Positions 1 to 9,039 of a stretch of DNA of 64,000 nt are shown in pieces. The stretch is from Asanoa ferruginea. GTDB lineage: Bacteria; Actinomycetota; Actinomycetes; Mycobacteriales; Micromonosporaceae. A model generated the notes under the pieces. The model worked only from the letters and a program-made list of their open reading frames with translations. It ran no database searches and was not told the origin of the DNA. How positions within the stretch are numbered: the first letter of the stretch is position 1; each line of letters begins with the position of its first letter. Location of the stretch: contig NZ_QUMQ01000001.1 in the NCBI RefSeq assembly GCF_003387075.1, forward strand, positions 5,394,001-5,458,000. Direction: 5' to 3'. The translations under genes were made by a program, and so were the position numbers.

Positions 1-561
1 GATCAGGTGGCTGGAGACGAACACCGTCCGGCCTTCGGCGGCGAGGCCGCGCAGCAGGTCACGGATCCAGCGGATGCCCTCCGGATCCAGTCCGTTGACC
101 GGTTCGTCGAGCAGGAGCACGGCCGGGTCGCCGAGCAGCGCGACCGCGACGCCGAGCCGCTGGCGCATGCCGAGCGAGTAGGTGCCGGCGCGCCGGCTCG
201 CCGCGTCGGACAGGCCCACGACCCGCAGCACCTGCTCGACCCGGGATCCGGGGATGTCGTTGCTCGCGGCCAGCGCGGCCAGGTGTGCCCGGGCGCTGCG
301 GCCGGGGTGGAACGCGCCGGCGTCGAGGAGCGCGCCGACCGATTTCAACGGCCAGTTCAACCGGGGGTACGCGACGCCGCCGATCAGCGCCTCGCCATGG
401 TCCGGTGCGTCGAGGCCGAGGATCATCCGCATCGTCGTCGACTTGCCGGATCCGTTCGGGCCGAGGAAGCCGGTCACCACTCCCGGCTGGACCCGGAAGC
501 TCAGCCGGTCGACCGCGACCCGGCGGCCGTACCGTTTGGTCAGTTCACGTAGTTCGATCAC
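1..561 (-). CDS. ABC transporter ATP-binding protein (C-terminal part cut by window start)
   Basis: The visible 187 codons encode the nucleotide-binding domain of an ABC exporter of the DrrA/CcmA type. The Walker A motif GPNGSGKST, the signature YSLGMRQRLG, the Walker B VLLLDEP followed by NGLDP, and the H-loop SSH can all be read. The start is the GTG at 559-561 (VIELRELTKRYG); the other nearby GTG runs straight into a stop. The C-terminus lies outside the window, so the partner permease, expected downstream on this strand, is not visible. Substrate unknown. It is transcribed in the same direction as the TetR gene just upstream and may be in one operon with it. Confidence 0.9.
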   Translation of the reverse strand, partial: MIELRELTKRYGRRVAVDRLSFRVQPGVVTGFLGPNGSGKSTTMRMILGLDAPDHGEALIGGVAYPRLNWPLKSVGALLDAGAFHPGRSARAHLAALAASNDIPGSRVEQVLRVVGLSDAASRRAGTYSLGMRQRLGVAVALLGDPAVLLLDEPVNGLDPEGIRWIRDLLRGLAAEGRTVFVSSHLI

Positions 562-640
562 ACAAAAGACGCTAGGCAGCAGCGTCAGCGGCCAGAAGCC
601 GGCGACCACCCGACTCCGGCTGGGGGTTTTCCACCCCCGG

Positions 641-1258
641 CTAGTCGTAGAGCGCGGAAACCCACAGGTGGGTGAGCGTGTCGACCAGCACGGCCCGGTC
701 GTCGAAGGGCGGCACACCGCACGCGGCCAGGTAGTAGAGCCGCTCCCCGGTCCAGGTGAGCGACGCGGCCAGCGCGGGCACATCGACGCCGGCCAGGCGG
801 GCCGCGACGGCGGGATCGGCCTGGCGGTCGGCCTCGATCCGGGTGATCGCGGCCTCGGTGAACGTCGCCATCTGGGCCAGCCACAGCTCGCGCAGCTGCG
901 GGTCGGACGCCCAGCTCTCCACGATCGCCCGCAGCACCGCGGCGTTGGCGAGCCACAGCCCCGCTCCGGCGTCGACGCCCGCGCGCAGCGTCTCGCGCGG
1001 GCCTGCCGTCGCCTGCACCCAGGGCTGCGCGGCCTCGTGCCCGGCGCCGACCGCGCGACGCACCAACTCGGCCAGCGCGGCCTGCTTGCCGGCGAAGTAG
1101 AAGTAGAAGCTGGCCCGGGAGATCCCCGCAGCGCTGATGATCTCGGCCACGCTGAGCGTGTCGAAGGTGCGCTCGCGGAGCAGCTCGTGCAGCGCGTCGA
1201 GGATGCGTTCGCGCAGCTCAGTGCCGCTTTCCTGGGATTCGTCACGTCGGGCCCGCAC
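641..1258 (-). CDS. TetR family transcriptional regulator
   Basis: A 205-residue repressor with an N-terminal TetR helix-turn-helix (RERILDALHELLRE..., recognition segment AAGISRASFYFYF, about residues 16-60) and a ligand-binding C-terminal half. The reading frame stays open far upstream into the aldo-keto reductase gene, but similarity begins at the GTG at 1258 (VRARRDES), so the long form is not real. It is divergent from the VOC/aldo-keto reductase pair, with an inverted repeat GTCTGG/CCAGAC in the gap, and probably represses that pair and possibly the ABC gene downstream. The ligand cannot be told from sequence. Confidence 0.9.
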   Translation of the reverse strand: MRARRDESQESGTELRERILDALHELLRERTFDTLSVAEIISAAGISRASFYFYFAGKQAALAELVRRAVGAGHEAAQPWVQATAGPRETLRAGVDAGAGLWLANAAVLRAIVESWASDPQLRELWLAQMATFTEAAITRIEADRQADPAVAARLAGVDVPALAASLTWTGERLYYLAACGVPPFDDRAVLVDTLTHLWVSALYD

Positions 1259-1282
1259 GGGTGACAGCGTACCGTATCGGTC

Positions 1283-1303
1283 GTCTGGACACCCTGACCA
1301 GAC
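1283..1303. promoter_or_regulatory. Inverted repeat, candidate TetR operator
   Basis: Perfect 6-base arms GTCTGG (1283-1288) and CCAGAC (1298-1303) are separated by 9 bases in the gap between the divergent TetR and VOC genes. Position and symmetry fit an operator for the adjacent TetR protein. Binding is inferred. Confidence 0.5.
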
Positions 1304-1321
1304 AGGCTGTATGGTCGCCTC

Positions 1322-1753
1322 ATGAACCAGATCGCGATTCATCTTGTGGTCGACGACCCCGACACCGCGGCCGCCTGGTACGCCGAGGTGCTCGGCGCCG
1401 AGCAGACCGGCCGCGTGCCGCTGCCCGACGGCCGTCCGCTCACGGTCGAGCTGCGGATCGGTGCCACCGTCGTGGCCGTCGCGGGGCAGTGGCCCGACCG
1501 CGGCCTGCGCACCCCGGCGGCGATGGGCGGCACCCCGGCCGCGTTCCACCTCGCGGTGCCCGATGTCGACGCCACCTATGCCCGCGCGATCGCCGCCGGC
1601 GCCACCGACTTCGAGGCGCCGCAGGACGCGTTCTGGGGCGACCGCACCGCCCAGTTCCTCGACCCGTCCGGGCACCGCTGGGCGGTCGACCGGCACCTGC
1701 GCGACGTTCCGGCCGACGAGGTGGCCGCACACGTCGCGGCGATGTTCGGATGA
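1322..1753 (+). CDS. VOC family protein (glyoxalase/PhnB-like)
   Basis: A 143-residue single-domain protein with the paired beta-alpha-beta-beta-beta modules of the vicinal oxygen chelate superfamily; ALHLVVDDPDTAAAWYAEVLG-type phrasing at the N-terminus (here IAIHLVVDDPDTAAAWYAEV) and FLDPSGHRWAV near the C-terminus are characteristic. VOC proteins bind metals or hydrophobic ligands and include dioxygenases and resistance proteins; this one cannot be assigned more finely. It overlaps the next gene by ATGA, so the two are translationally coupled and probably co-regulated by the TetR protein. Confidence 0.85.
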   Translation: MNQIAIHLVVDDPDTAAAWYAEVLGAEQTGRVPLPDGRPLTVELRIGATVVAVAGQWPDRGLRTPAAMGGTPAAFHLAVPDVDATYARAIAAGATDFEAPQDAFWGDRTAQFLDPSGHRWAVDRHLRDVPADEVAAHVAAMFG

Positions 1754-2772
1754 GATACACGACCTTAGGCCGGACCGGCCTGCGGGTGTCCGAACTGGTG
1801 CTCGGCGCCATGACGTTCGGGGAGCAGGGCGGGGTCGGCGCACCGATGCAGGAGTGCCGGCGGATCCTCGACGCCTACGCCGAGGCCGGCGGCAACATGG
1901 TCGACACGGCCATCAACTATCGCGGCGGCGCCAGCGAGGAGATCCTGGGCGAGCTGCTGGCCGGGCGGCGCGACCGCTTCGTGGTGGCCACGAAATACAC
2001 GGTGACCCGCGACTCCGCCGACCCCAACGGAGGTGGCAACCACCGCAAGAATCTCCGGCTCTCACTCGAGACCAGCCTGCGCCGGCTGCGCACCGACCAC
2101 GTCGACGTCTACTGGGTGCACATCTGGGACCGGCACACGCCGATCGAGGAGACCATGCGGGCGCTCGACGACGCGGTGACCGCCGGCAAGGTGCTCTACG
2201 TCGGCGTCTCCGACACACCGGCGTGGGTGGTCGCCCGCGCGAACACCCTCGCCGAGTGGCGTGGCTGGAGCCCGTTCGCCGGCCTCCAGGTGCCCTTCAG
2301 CCTGGTCAACCGCGATGCCGAGCGGGAGCTGCTGCCGATGGCCGATGCGCTCGGGCTGTCCGTGACGGCCTGGAGCCCGCTCGGCGGCGGCGTGCTGTCG
2401 GGCAAATACCACGCCGGCCCGAGCGACGAGCGGACGCGGCTGAGCCGGGACACGATCAGCGAACGCGACCTCGGGGTGGCTCGGGTCGTCGAGGAGGTCG
2501 CCGCCGAGCTCGGTGTCACCCCGGCGCAGGTGGCGCTCGCGTGGGTGCGTCAGCGCGCCGGCGTGCTGCCGATCCTCGGCGCGCGGACCGTCGAGCAACT
2601 GCGCGACAATCTCGGCTGCACCGCGGTCACGCTCGCGCCCGAAGCGGTCACCCGCCTGGAGACGGCGACCGGGTTCACCCTCGGCTTCCCGGCCGACTTC
2701 ATCGCACAGACCCGCTCGTGGGTGCTCGGCGCCGGGGCGCTCGAACCGCATCAGCCGCGCAGCTCCGCATAG
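1750..2772 (+). CDS. Aldo/keto reductase
   Basis: A 340-residue NAD(P)H-dependent TIM-barrel oxidoreductase of the YghZ/Tas-like class. The catalytic tetrad is visible as D52, Y57, K82 and H124 (VDTAINY, VVATKYT, YWVHIWD), and the C-terminal cofactor-binding stretch [14 protein letters not shown] is intact. The start ATG overlaps the stop of the VOC gene. Its last 22 bases overlap the convergent glycosyltransferase gene on the other strand. Likely reduces a carbonyl compound together with its VOC partner; the substrate is unknown. Confidence 0.93.
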   Translation: MRYTTLGRTGLRVSELVLGAMTFGEQGGVGAPMQECRRILDAYAEAGGNMVDTAINYRGGASEEILGELLAGRRDRFVVATKYTVTRDSADPNGGGNHRKNLRLSLETSLRRLRTDHVDVYWVHIWDRHTPIEETMRALDDAVTAGKVLYVGVSDTPAWVVARANTLAEWRGWSPFAGLQVPFSLVNRDAERELLPMADALGLSVTAWSPLGGGVLSGKYHAGPSDERTRLSRDTISERDLGVARVVEEVAAELGVTPAQVALAWVRQRAGVLPILGARTVEQLRDNLGCTAVTLAPEAVTRLETATGFTLGFPADFIAQTRSWVLGAGALEPHQPRSSA

Positions 2773-3875
2773 ACCTTCTCGATCGCCTGGACGCTGCTCT
2801 CCACCCGGAAGCGCTCCGCGTAGTGGGCGTAGGCGTCGGACGCGGCAGCGAGCGCGGCCGGATCGTCGATCCAACCGTCGATCCGTTCGGCGAGCGAGGC
2901 CGGGTCGCCGGAGCGGAACAGGTTCGTGGGCGCGAGCGCGAACTGGCCGGTCGCGCTCAGCGGGCTGTCGGAGATGACCGGCACGAGCCCACAGGCGAAC
3001 GCTTCTACACAGGACAGACCCTCGGTCTCGACGTCGGAGGCCTGCACGTAGAGGTCGCAGCCGTGGATGAGCTCGATCAGCCCGGCCTGCGCGTAGTAGC
3101 CGAACTGGGCCGGGTTGGGGAGGGTCGAGGCCATCCGGCGCAGGCGGTTCTCGAGCGGGCCCTGCCCCGCGAAGCAGAGCTGGATCCGTGCGCCGTGCCG
3201 CGCTCGCCGGGCGGCCCGGATCAGCACGTCCTGCCGCTTCTCGGGCGCGAAACGGCCCACCATGAGGATGCGGAAGGCGGCGCCCCGGACCCGGGCGGGG
3301 CCGGGCCGGAAGTCATCGGCGACGCCGTTGGGGATCACGTGCAGGCGGGCGGCGTACCCGTGGCGCCGTAGCTCGTCGGCGATGAACTCCGACGGACAGT
3401 GGATGTCGGCGAAGCGCCCGTAGAAGGCCCGGCGGAGCAGGGCGTAGACGGCCCGCGCGGCCGGCGGGAACCAGCCCAGGCCGATGTTGTAGGTGATGTT
3501 CTCCGGCTGGATGTGGAACGCGGCGAGGGCCGGCACCCGCAGTTCGCGCGCGATCCGCTCCGCCGCCCGGCCCAGCGGCCAGGGCTGGTAGATGTGCACG
3601 ACATCGGCGCCCCCGATCGCCGCGACGAGCACGTCCCGGACGGGCTTGGCGAAGACGGTGTCCTGCCGGCGTGCGAACCGGCTCGCGACCGGAACGGTCA
3701 GCTCCGGAACCCAGAACATCTCCGGGCCGCCAGGCCCCTGGTCGCCGCCCCCGCCGCAGGCGACCACCCGCACCGTGTGTCCCCGCGCGATGAGGGTGCT
3801 CGCGAACCGCGTCGCCGACACGGTGGTGCCGTTGTTGCCGACGTTGAACGTGTCGATGACCAGCGTGATGATCAT
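2751..3875 (-). CDS. GT4-family glycosyltransferase
   Basis: A 374-residue GT-B fold transferase. The N-terminal half starts IITLVIDTFNVGNNGTTVSA, typical of nucleotide-sugar GT4 enzymes, with HVIPNGVADDFRPG at the linker and ILMVGRFAPEKRQDVLI opening the donor domain. The donor-binding E-x7-E motif is read in ETEGLSCVEAFACG. No membrane segment or signal peptide, so it acts at the cytoplasmic face. Possible roles are glycolipid or exopolysaccharide assembly; acceptor and donor are not predictable. The 3' end overlaps the convergent aldo-keto reductase by 22 bases. Confidence 0.92.
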   Translation of the reverse strand: MIITLVIDTFNVGNNGTTVSATRFASTLIARGHTVRVVACGGGGDQGPGGPEMFWVPELTVPVASRFARRQDTVFAKPVRDVLVAAIGGADVVHIYQPWPLGRAAERIARELRVPALAAFHIQPENITYNIGLGWFPPAARAVYALLRRAFYGRFADIHCPSEFIADELRRHGYAARLHVIPNGVADDFRPGPARVRGAAFRILMVGRFAPEKRQDVLIRAARRARHGARIQLCFAGQGPLENRLRRMASTLPNPAQFGYYAQAGLIELIHGCDLYVQASDVETEGLSCVEAFACGLVPVISDSPLSATGQFALAPTNLFRSGDPASLAERIDGWIDDPAALAAASDAYAHYAERFRVESSVQAIEKVYAELRG

Positions 3876-3895
3876 TGGAACGGATCATATCGGAC

Positions 3896-3931
3896 AAAAA
3901 GGGAGGGTGCCCCGGCTAAGCCGGGGCACCC
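3896..3931 (-). terminator. Rho-independent terminator of the metalloprotease gene
   Basis: A perfect 12-base-pair stem (3905-3916 with 3920-3931, loop of 3) directly follows the stop of the minus-strand metalloprotease and is followed on that strand by a short C/T-rich run ending in TTTTT (3900-3896). It separates the protease from the downstream glycosyltransferase. Confidence 0.85.
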
Positions 3932-3947
3932 CTCGTGCGAGTTCGGC

Positions 3948-6900
3948 TCAGTGGACGACGAGATTGCCGCCCGCGAGCCTGATCTCCTGGGTCCGGGCGC
4001 CGGTCCACTCCGAGGAGAAGACGAGCGTGCTTCCGTTCCAGACGGTGATCGCCACCGAGTCGGCCGAACCGGGGTGGCCCCGGTCGGTCGCGGTCACCTG
4101 GAGGGTCAGCCCGCTGGCCACCGTCGTCGGGTGGCGCGGGTTGGTGACGTCTTTCAGCGTCGCCCGCGCCCTGAAGTCAGCCTGCTCGACGTGACCCGCG
4201 GCGTCGGCACCGAACGAGTCGAATGCCGTGCCACGGAGCTCGTAGGTGCGTCCGCCGCTGTGGAACTCGACGTTCGCGTACCCCGTGAGGCTCTTCCCGG
4301 ATTTGACCTCGAACGCGAAATCGGTGCGTGAACCCGGGCTAGCCGGATAGCTGCCGGCGGACCGGAGCGACCGGATGTTGCCGTCACCGGTGAGCCGAGC
4401 GCCATCCGGCTTGGCCACCTTGACCAGGGCGGAGCCCCCGCCCGTGTAGTAGTTGCCGACCACGGCCGTGATCGTGTGCGAGCCCCGCGACAGCGGTGCG
4501 CCGCACGACGCGGACCCGACGGTCGCCGCGCTGCCCAGCGGGCCGACCGGCGCGGTGCACAGCGTCTTGCCACCTTCCTTGAAGGTCACCGTGGCGTTGC
4601 GGATGTCGCCCGGAGCGTGGTCGTTGGAGCCGACGAACGCCGAACTGTCCCGCACGGTCGCCCGCAGCAACACGGTGGCGCCGTTCGCGCCGAACGCGAG
4701 CAGGTCGCCGGTGTAGGTCGCGTCGGCGTCCTCGGCCGTCACCGTGATGGTGAAGGAGGTGGTCCGGGCGACGCCGGTGTCGTCGGTCACCGTGACCGTG
4801 ACCGGGTAGGCGCCCGGTGCCGCCGTCGTGGTGCCGGCGACGGTCCAGGTGCGGGTGCCCGGTCGGCTGTCGTCACCCGACGTCGAGGCGACCGCCAGCG
4901 ACAATCCCGATGGCAGGCCGGCGGCGGTCGCCGACAGGTTGACGCCGGAGGTGTCCGGGTCGCTGGCGCTGACCGTCACCGCCGGCGAGAGCGCGTCGCT
5001 GTATTGCACGGTCGAAGGTGCGTTGTGCGACACCACCGGCGCCGCGTTGATCGCGATGTCGGCGTCGTTGAGGTCGAAGAAGATGTTGCCGACGGCCTCG
5101 ATCCGGATCCGCCCGTGCGCGGTGCCGACGTTGGGCAGCGTGACGGACTCGCCGCCGTCGTTGGGGGTGCTCTCGGCCAGCACGTAAGGGAAGGTGGCCC
5201 CGCCGTCGACCGACAGCGAGACGCGGACGGCGGCCGCGTTGACGGGAGCCACATCGGTTCCCGCGACAGCCCAGGTGACCTCCTGCGCGGTGCCACCCTC
5301 CACGGTGGACGTCGTCGCCTGGGAGGTGACCAGGAACGGCCCGGATTCGGGAGCGAGCGTGATCGCGGTCTCCGCGTTGCCGACCCCGCCGCCGCCCGGG
5401 TGCGCGTCGCGGGCGGTGAGCCGGAAGTGCATCGTCCGGTCATTGTTGAAGCCGACCCAGTCGGCCGTGGGGAGAAACTCGGAGAGGCAGTCGCGGATCT
5501 CGGGCGGCACGTTGGAGCCGCCGCTGGTCGGCGGCGGAGGCGCCGGGGGACAGGTGCCGTCGGCCGCGTTGGTGTTGCCCGCCGCGATCTGGGCCAGGTC
5601 GGGGAACACCCGCGTCGGGTTCGTCGACACAGCGTTCTCACCGGGCGAGTAGTACTCGAGCGTGTCGGTCGGGCTGACCACGGCCGCGGTGCCGAACTGG
5701 CGGAACAGCGGGCCGCTGGTCTTCACGTTGCTGACCAGCGCGGTCCCGGCGGTGCTGCCGCCGGAGATCCCGCCGCGGTCGTTCTGCTCCCACAGGTAGG
5801 TCACCGGGTCGCCGTCGGAGTCGGTGGCGCTGCCGGTGAGCGAAAACGGCGTGCGGACCGGGATGGTCACGGCGTCGGGGACGGTGACCACCGGGGTGTG
5901 GTTGCCGGTCTCCTCGACCAGGTTGCCGCCGTTGTCGATCGCACCGCCCTTGGCCGTCTCGCCGACGAAGCCGGACGCACCGGTGAGGTTGGTGAGGGCA
6001 AGGGCGTCGACGTTTGTCGCCGCCAGCGGGCCGCCGTTGAAGGCGACCTGGAACCCGTCGTCGGTCAACGCGCCCGCGCCGCCGCCGAACGCCGCCACGG
6101 TGACCGTCGTGCCGGCCGGTGCGATCGCTTCGATCGCGGCCTTGAGGTCGGTCGTCGTGTAGGTGGTGCCGCGCACGATCGGCGCGGAGTCGGTGCCGCC
6201 GAAGCCGATGGTGAACGAGTCGCCGTCGGTGTCGAACTCCCGCAGCGAGACCGTCTGCACCTCGTTGATCGCCGGCCGGCTCGACGTGACATACGTCGTG
6301 ATCTCGGTATAGCTGCGCTGCGACCAGTAGGGGTCGCTGTGCGGCTGTAGGTCGTCCTGGCGGCAGATGCCGGCGTACGCCATGATGGACGATCCACTTC
6401 CCGGCTCGACCGAGTTGGCCGCGCTGCGGTTGCCGCCCGAGCAGTTGAGCTGGGTGCCGTTGAAGGTGTGGTTGCCACCGAACTGGTGGCCCATCTCGTG
6501 TGCGACGTAGTCGACGGCGTAGAAGTCGCCGACCGGAGTGGGCAGGCCCGTGCAGCCGCGCGCCTTGCCGTCGCCGCCGATGACGCCGAGGCCCGCCACG
6601 CCGCCGCCGTTGACGCCCAGGCCGAGGTGACCGACGTCGTAGTTGCTGGCGCCGACGAGTTGGCCGAGCACGATCCGGTTGCGGTTGAGCGTGCCGCCGG
6701 CGCACCCGGCGAGCTGAGCGGGCGTGAAGCAGGCGGCGGCGCCGCAGGGCCCGTTGGGCTCGGTCGCCAACGCCGGGCTGTTGAGGTTGGTCTTGTCGGT
6801 GTCGTTGATCAGGACCAGGCGGATGGCCGTCTCGTCCTCGTAGATCTGGGTCACCCGGTTCATCAGCGTGACCTTCGCGGCGGTCACGTTGTCGGCGCCG

Positions 6901-7631
6901 AAGAACGTCGCGTAGGACGGGTCGGTGACCAGCGCGACCCGGTAGGTGCGCAGCGAAACCGGCGCGCCGGCCGCCGCGACCTCTTCCTGGAGGGCCTGCG
7001 CCGCCGACGTGACGTCTTCGCGTTCGACGAACTCACCGTGGCTGTCGGTCAGGTCGCGGCCGTAGTAGCTCACGTAGAGGGCCTGGTCGCGGTTGTAGTA
7101 GGGGTCGACGTACCACGCGCCGTGCGGCGAGCGGACCGACGCGTGAAAGCCCAACGGGGTCAGGTCGGCCCGGACCGTCGCCAGCGGGTCGTCGATGCCC
7201 TTGCCGGCGTAGGTCTTGATCTCGGGATGTTTCGCGGCGAGCCCGGCCTCCATGACCGGCGAGTCGGCCAGTTCGAAACGCTGGAGGTCGCCGGCGGGCG
7301 TGGGAAGCGAGACCACCAGCGGCGCGGCGGTGCGCGCGGTCTGCTTCGGCGCCGAGCCCAACGTCGACGTCATCGAGGCCCGGTCAAGGGTGTAGGCGGC
7401 AACCCGTTTGGCCCGGATGTCGGCGGGGCGGCCGGCTTTGCTCGCCGCCGGCTTGCCGGCGACCCTGGTCCAGGGCCCTTTCGGCTGGGCCGGGGCGGCG
7501 GAGGCGGGTGCCGGAGCCACCATCGGCAGTAACGCCGCGGCGAGTGCGGCGACCACGACCGCGGCGAGACGTCTACGCCGCCGCCCTCCGTGGCCCGAAG
7601 CTGGACTGTGGACAGTGCGGGTGACGGCCAT
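3948..7631 (-). CDS. Secreted reprolysin-like (M12B-type) zinc metalloprotease with Ig-like repeats
   Basis: A 1227-residue secreted protein. Residues 1-46 form a signal peptide (Arg-rich start, hydrophobic core, APASA-A cleavage site). A propeptide-like region follows to about residue 210. The catalytic domain has the zinc site H378-E-x-x-H382-x-x-G-G-N-H388 and a Met-turn SIMAYAGIC about 50 residues later, the metzincin hallmark. From about residue 480 on there are several Ig/cadherin-like beta domains (SATDSDGDPVTYLWEQ, VTVSASDPDTSG) and a C-terminal beta domain. It likely degrades extracellular protein. A terminator follows it and it is divergent from the MFS gene. Confidence 0.93.
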   Translation of the reverse strand: MAVTRTVHSPASGHGGRRRRRLAAVVVAALAAALLPMVAPAPASAAPAQPKGPWTRVAGKPAASKAGRPADIRAKRVAAYTLDRASMTSTLGSAPKQTARTAAPLVVSLPTPAGDLQRFELADSPVMEAGLAAKHPEIKTYAGKGIDDPLATVRADLTPLGFHASVRSPHGAWYVDPYYNRDQALYVSYYGRDLTDSHGEFVEREDVTSAAQALQEEVAAAGAPVSLRTYRVALVTDPSYATFFGADNVTAAKVTLMNRVTQIYEDETAIRLVLINDTDKTNLNSPALATEPNGPCGAAACFTPAQLAGCAGGTLNRNRIVLGQLVGASNYDVGHLGLGVNGGGVAGLGVIGGDGKARGCTGLPTPVGDFYAVDYVAHEMGHQFGGNHTFNGTQLNCSGGNRSAANSVEPGSGSSIMAYAGICRQDDLQPHSDPYWSQRSYTEITTYVTSSRPAINEVQTVSLREFDTDGDSFTIGFGGTDSAPIVRGTTYTTTDLKAAIEAIAPAGTTVTVAAFGGGAGALTDDGFQVAFNGGPLAATNVDALALTNLTGASGFVGETAKGGAIDNGGNLVEETGNHTPVVTVPDAVTIPVRTPFSLTGSATDSDGDPVTYLWEQNDRGGISGGSTAGTALVSNVKTSGPLFRQFGTAAVVSPTDTLEYYSPGENAVSTNPTRVFPDLAQIAAGNTNAADGTCPPAPPPPTSGGSNVPPEIRDCLSEFLPTADWVGFNNDRTMHFRLTARDAHPGGGGVGNAETAITLAPESGPFLVTSQATTSTVEGGTAQEVTWAVAGTDVAPVNAAAVRVSLSVDGGATFPYVLAESTPNDGGESVTLPNVGTAHGRIRIEAVGNIFFDLNDADIAINAAPVVSHNAPSTVQYSDALSPAVTVSASDPDTSGVNLSATAAGLPSGLSLAVASTSGDDSRPGTRTWTVAGTTTAAPGAYPVTVTVTDDTGVARTTSFTITVTAEDADATYTGDLLAFGANGATVLLRATVRDSSAFVGSNDHAPGDIRNATVTFKEGGKTLCTAPVGPLGSAATVGSASCGAPLSRGSHTITAVVGNYYTGGGSALVKVAKPDGARLTGDGNIRSLRSAGSYPASPGSRTDFAFEVKSGKSLTGYANVEFHSGGRTYELRGTAFDSFGADAAGHVEQADFRARATLKDVTNPRHPTTVASGLTLQVTATDRGHPGSADSVAITVWNGSTLVFSSEWTGARTQEIRLAGGNLVVH

Positions 7632-7755
7632 CCGGACTCATCTCCTTTGACGGGCAGACGCATCGCCACCCTACGGAGAGAAATTGAGAGATGGAAGATC
7701 CTAATGATTGGTTCGGACTGTACGAGCCGTTCAGGGGTCGTCAAGTGCGCCGACC

Positions 7756-7768
7756 TAGCGTGGGTTCG
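7756..7768 (+). promoter_or_regulatory. -10 element for a likely leaderless MFS transcript
   Basis: TAGCGT at 7756-7761 lies 7 bases before the GTG at 7768, the spacing at which transcription starts on the start codon. No ribosome-binding site precedes GTG 7768 or ATG 7771. Leaderless mRNAs are common in actinobacteria. No convincing -35 box is seen. Confidence 0.45.
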
Positions 7769-9039
7769 TGATGCATCGACAGGCCTACGCGCCACAATGC
7801 GCCGCCGAAGAACGGCGCCACTCCGCCGCCACCACGGCGTCTCGCTACCCACGGCTGACCCTCCTCGCGTTGGCCCTGGGCACGTTCGCGATCGGCACCG
7901 GCGAATTCGGCAGCAACGGCATCCTGCAACTCTTCGCCGCCGACCTCGACGTGTCGATCCCGGTCGCGACACACGCCATCACGGCGTACGCGATCGGGGT
8001 GGTGCTCGGCTCGCCGGCCATCACCGTGCTCGCGGCGCGGATCAACCGGCGTACCCTGCTGCTCGGTCTGGTCGTGTTGTTCCTGGTCGGCAACGTGCTC
8101 TCCGCGCTGGCCCCCGGCATCGGCCTGCTGGTCGTGTTCCGCTTCATCGCCGGCAGCGTCCAGGGCGCGTTCTTCGGCGCCGGCGCCGTCGTCGCCGCCT
8201 ACGTGTATGGCCCCGGCCGCGGCGGCAAGGCGTTCGCCACGGTCATGGGTGGCCTGACCGTCGCCACCGTCGTCGGGTCACCGTTGAGCACCTTCATCGG
8301 CCAGCACGCCGGTTGGCGTGTGACCTACTGGGCCGTCGTCGGGCTCGGCCTGGTCGCCGGTGTCGCCCTGGTGGCCTGGCTGCCGCGCACCGGTGACCTG
8401 CACGGCTCGTCGGTCGCGACCGAGCTGGGTGCCCTGCGCCGCCGCGACGTCTGGCTGATGGTGGTCGTCGCCGCACTCGGCATCTCCAGCATCTTCGCCG
8501 TCTACACCTTCATCGGGCCGTTCGTCACCGACGCGGCGCTGCGGGACGCGTCCTTCATCCCGATCGCGCTCGCCGTCTTCGGCGTGGGCATGGCGGTCGG
8601 CAACTACCTGGGCGGGCGGATCGCCGACCGATCCGTGAACCGCGGCCTGATCTGGGGGTACGGCGCGACGTTGGTCCTGCTCCTGGTGCTCGGCGCCGCC
8701 GGCACCAACCTCGCGATTCTGCTGGCCTGCCTGTTCGGCGTCGGCGCGGCCATGATGTTCGCCATCCCCGCCATCCAGGTGCGGTTGACCAGCTTCGCAC
8801 CGGACGCGCCGACCCTGATGGGCGCGCTCAACCTGGCCGCGCTCAACCTGGCCAACGCGCTGGGCGCGATCGGCGGCGCGGCCATCCTCGACGCGGGCGG
8901 CGGTCCACTGTCCACCGTCTACGCCGGCTTCGTTCTCACCGCCGCCGGCCTGGCCCTCTACGTCACCACCGTCGCGCGTCCACGCTTCGGCTACACCAGC
9001 GTGGCCAGCAGTTCCTCGGCGCGCGCGGCGAACAGGTGA
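7768..9039 (+). CDS. MFS transporter, DHA1 drug-efflux type
   Basis: A 423-residue integral membrane protein with about 12 hydrophobic segments, opening LALGTFAIGTGEFGSNGILQ, the signature of the AraJ/NepI/SotB-like branch of the DHA1 drug:proton antiporters. The motif A region between TM2 and TM3 (LAARINRRTLLLG) is present. Start is GTG 7768 or ATG 7771; the promoter position supports leaderless initiation there. It is divergent from the metalloprotease and its last 49 bases overlap the convergent regulator gene. Substrate unknown. Confidence 0.92.
   Translation: MMHRQAYAPQCAAEERRHSAATTASRYPRLTLLALALGTFAIGTGEFGSNGILQLFAADLDVSIPVATHAITAYAIGVVLGSPAITVLAARINRRTLLLGLVVLFLVGNVLSALAPGIGLLVVFRFIAGSVQGAFFGAGAVVAAYVYGPGRGGKAFATVMGGLTVATVVGSPLSTFIGQHAGWRVTYWAVVGLGLVAGVALVAWLPRTGDLHGSSVATELGALRRRDVWLMVVVAALGISSIFAVYTFIGPFVTDAALRDASFIPIALAVFGVGMAVGNYLGGRIADRSVNRGLIWGYGATLVLLLVLGAAGTNLAILLACLFGVGAAMMFAIPAIQVRLTSFAPDAPTLMGALNLAALNLANALGAIGGAAILDAGGGPLSTVYAGFVLTAAGLALYVTTVARPRFGYTSVASSSSARAANR

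Noticed and set aside
641-1843. 400-residue version of the TetR gene
   Set aside because: The first half reads antisense through the VOC and reductase genes; TetR similarity starts at 1258.
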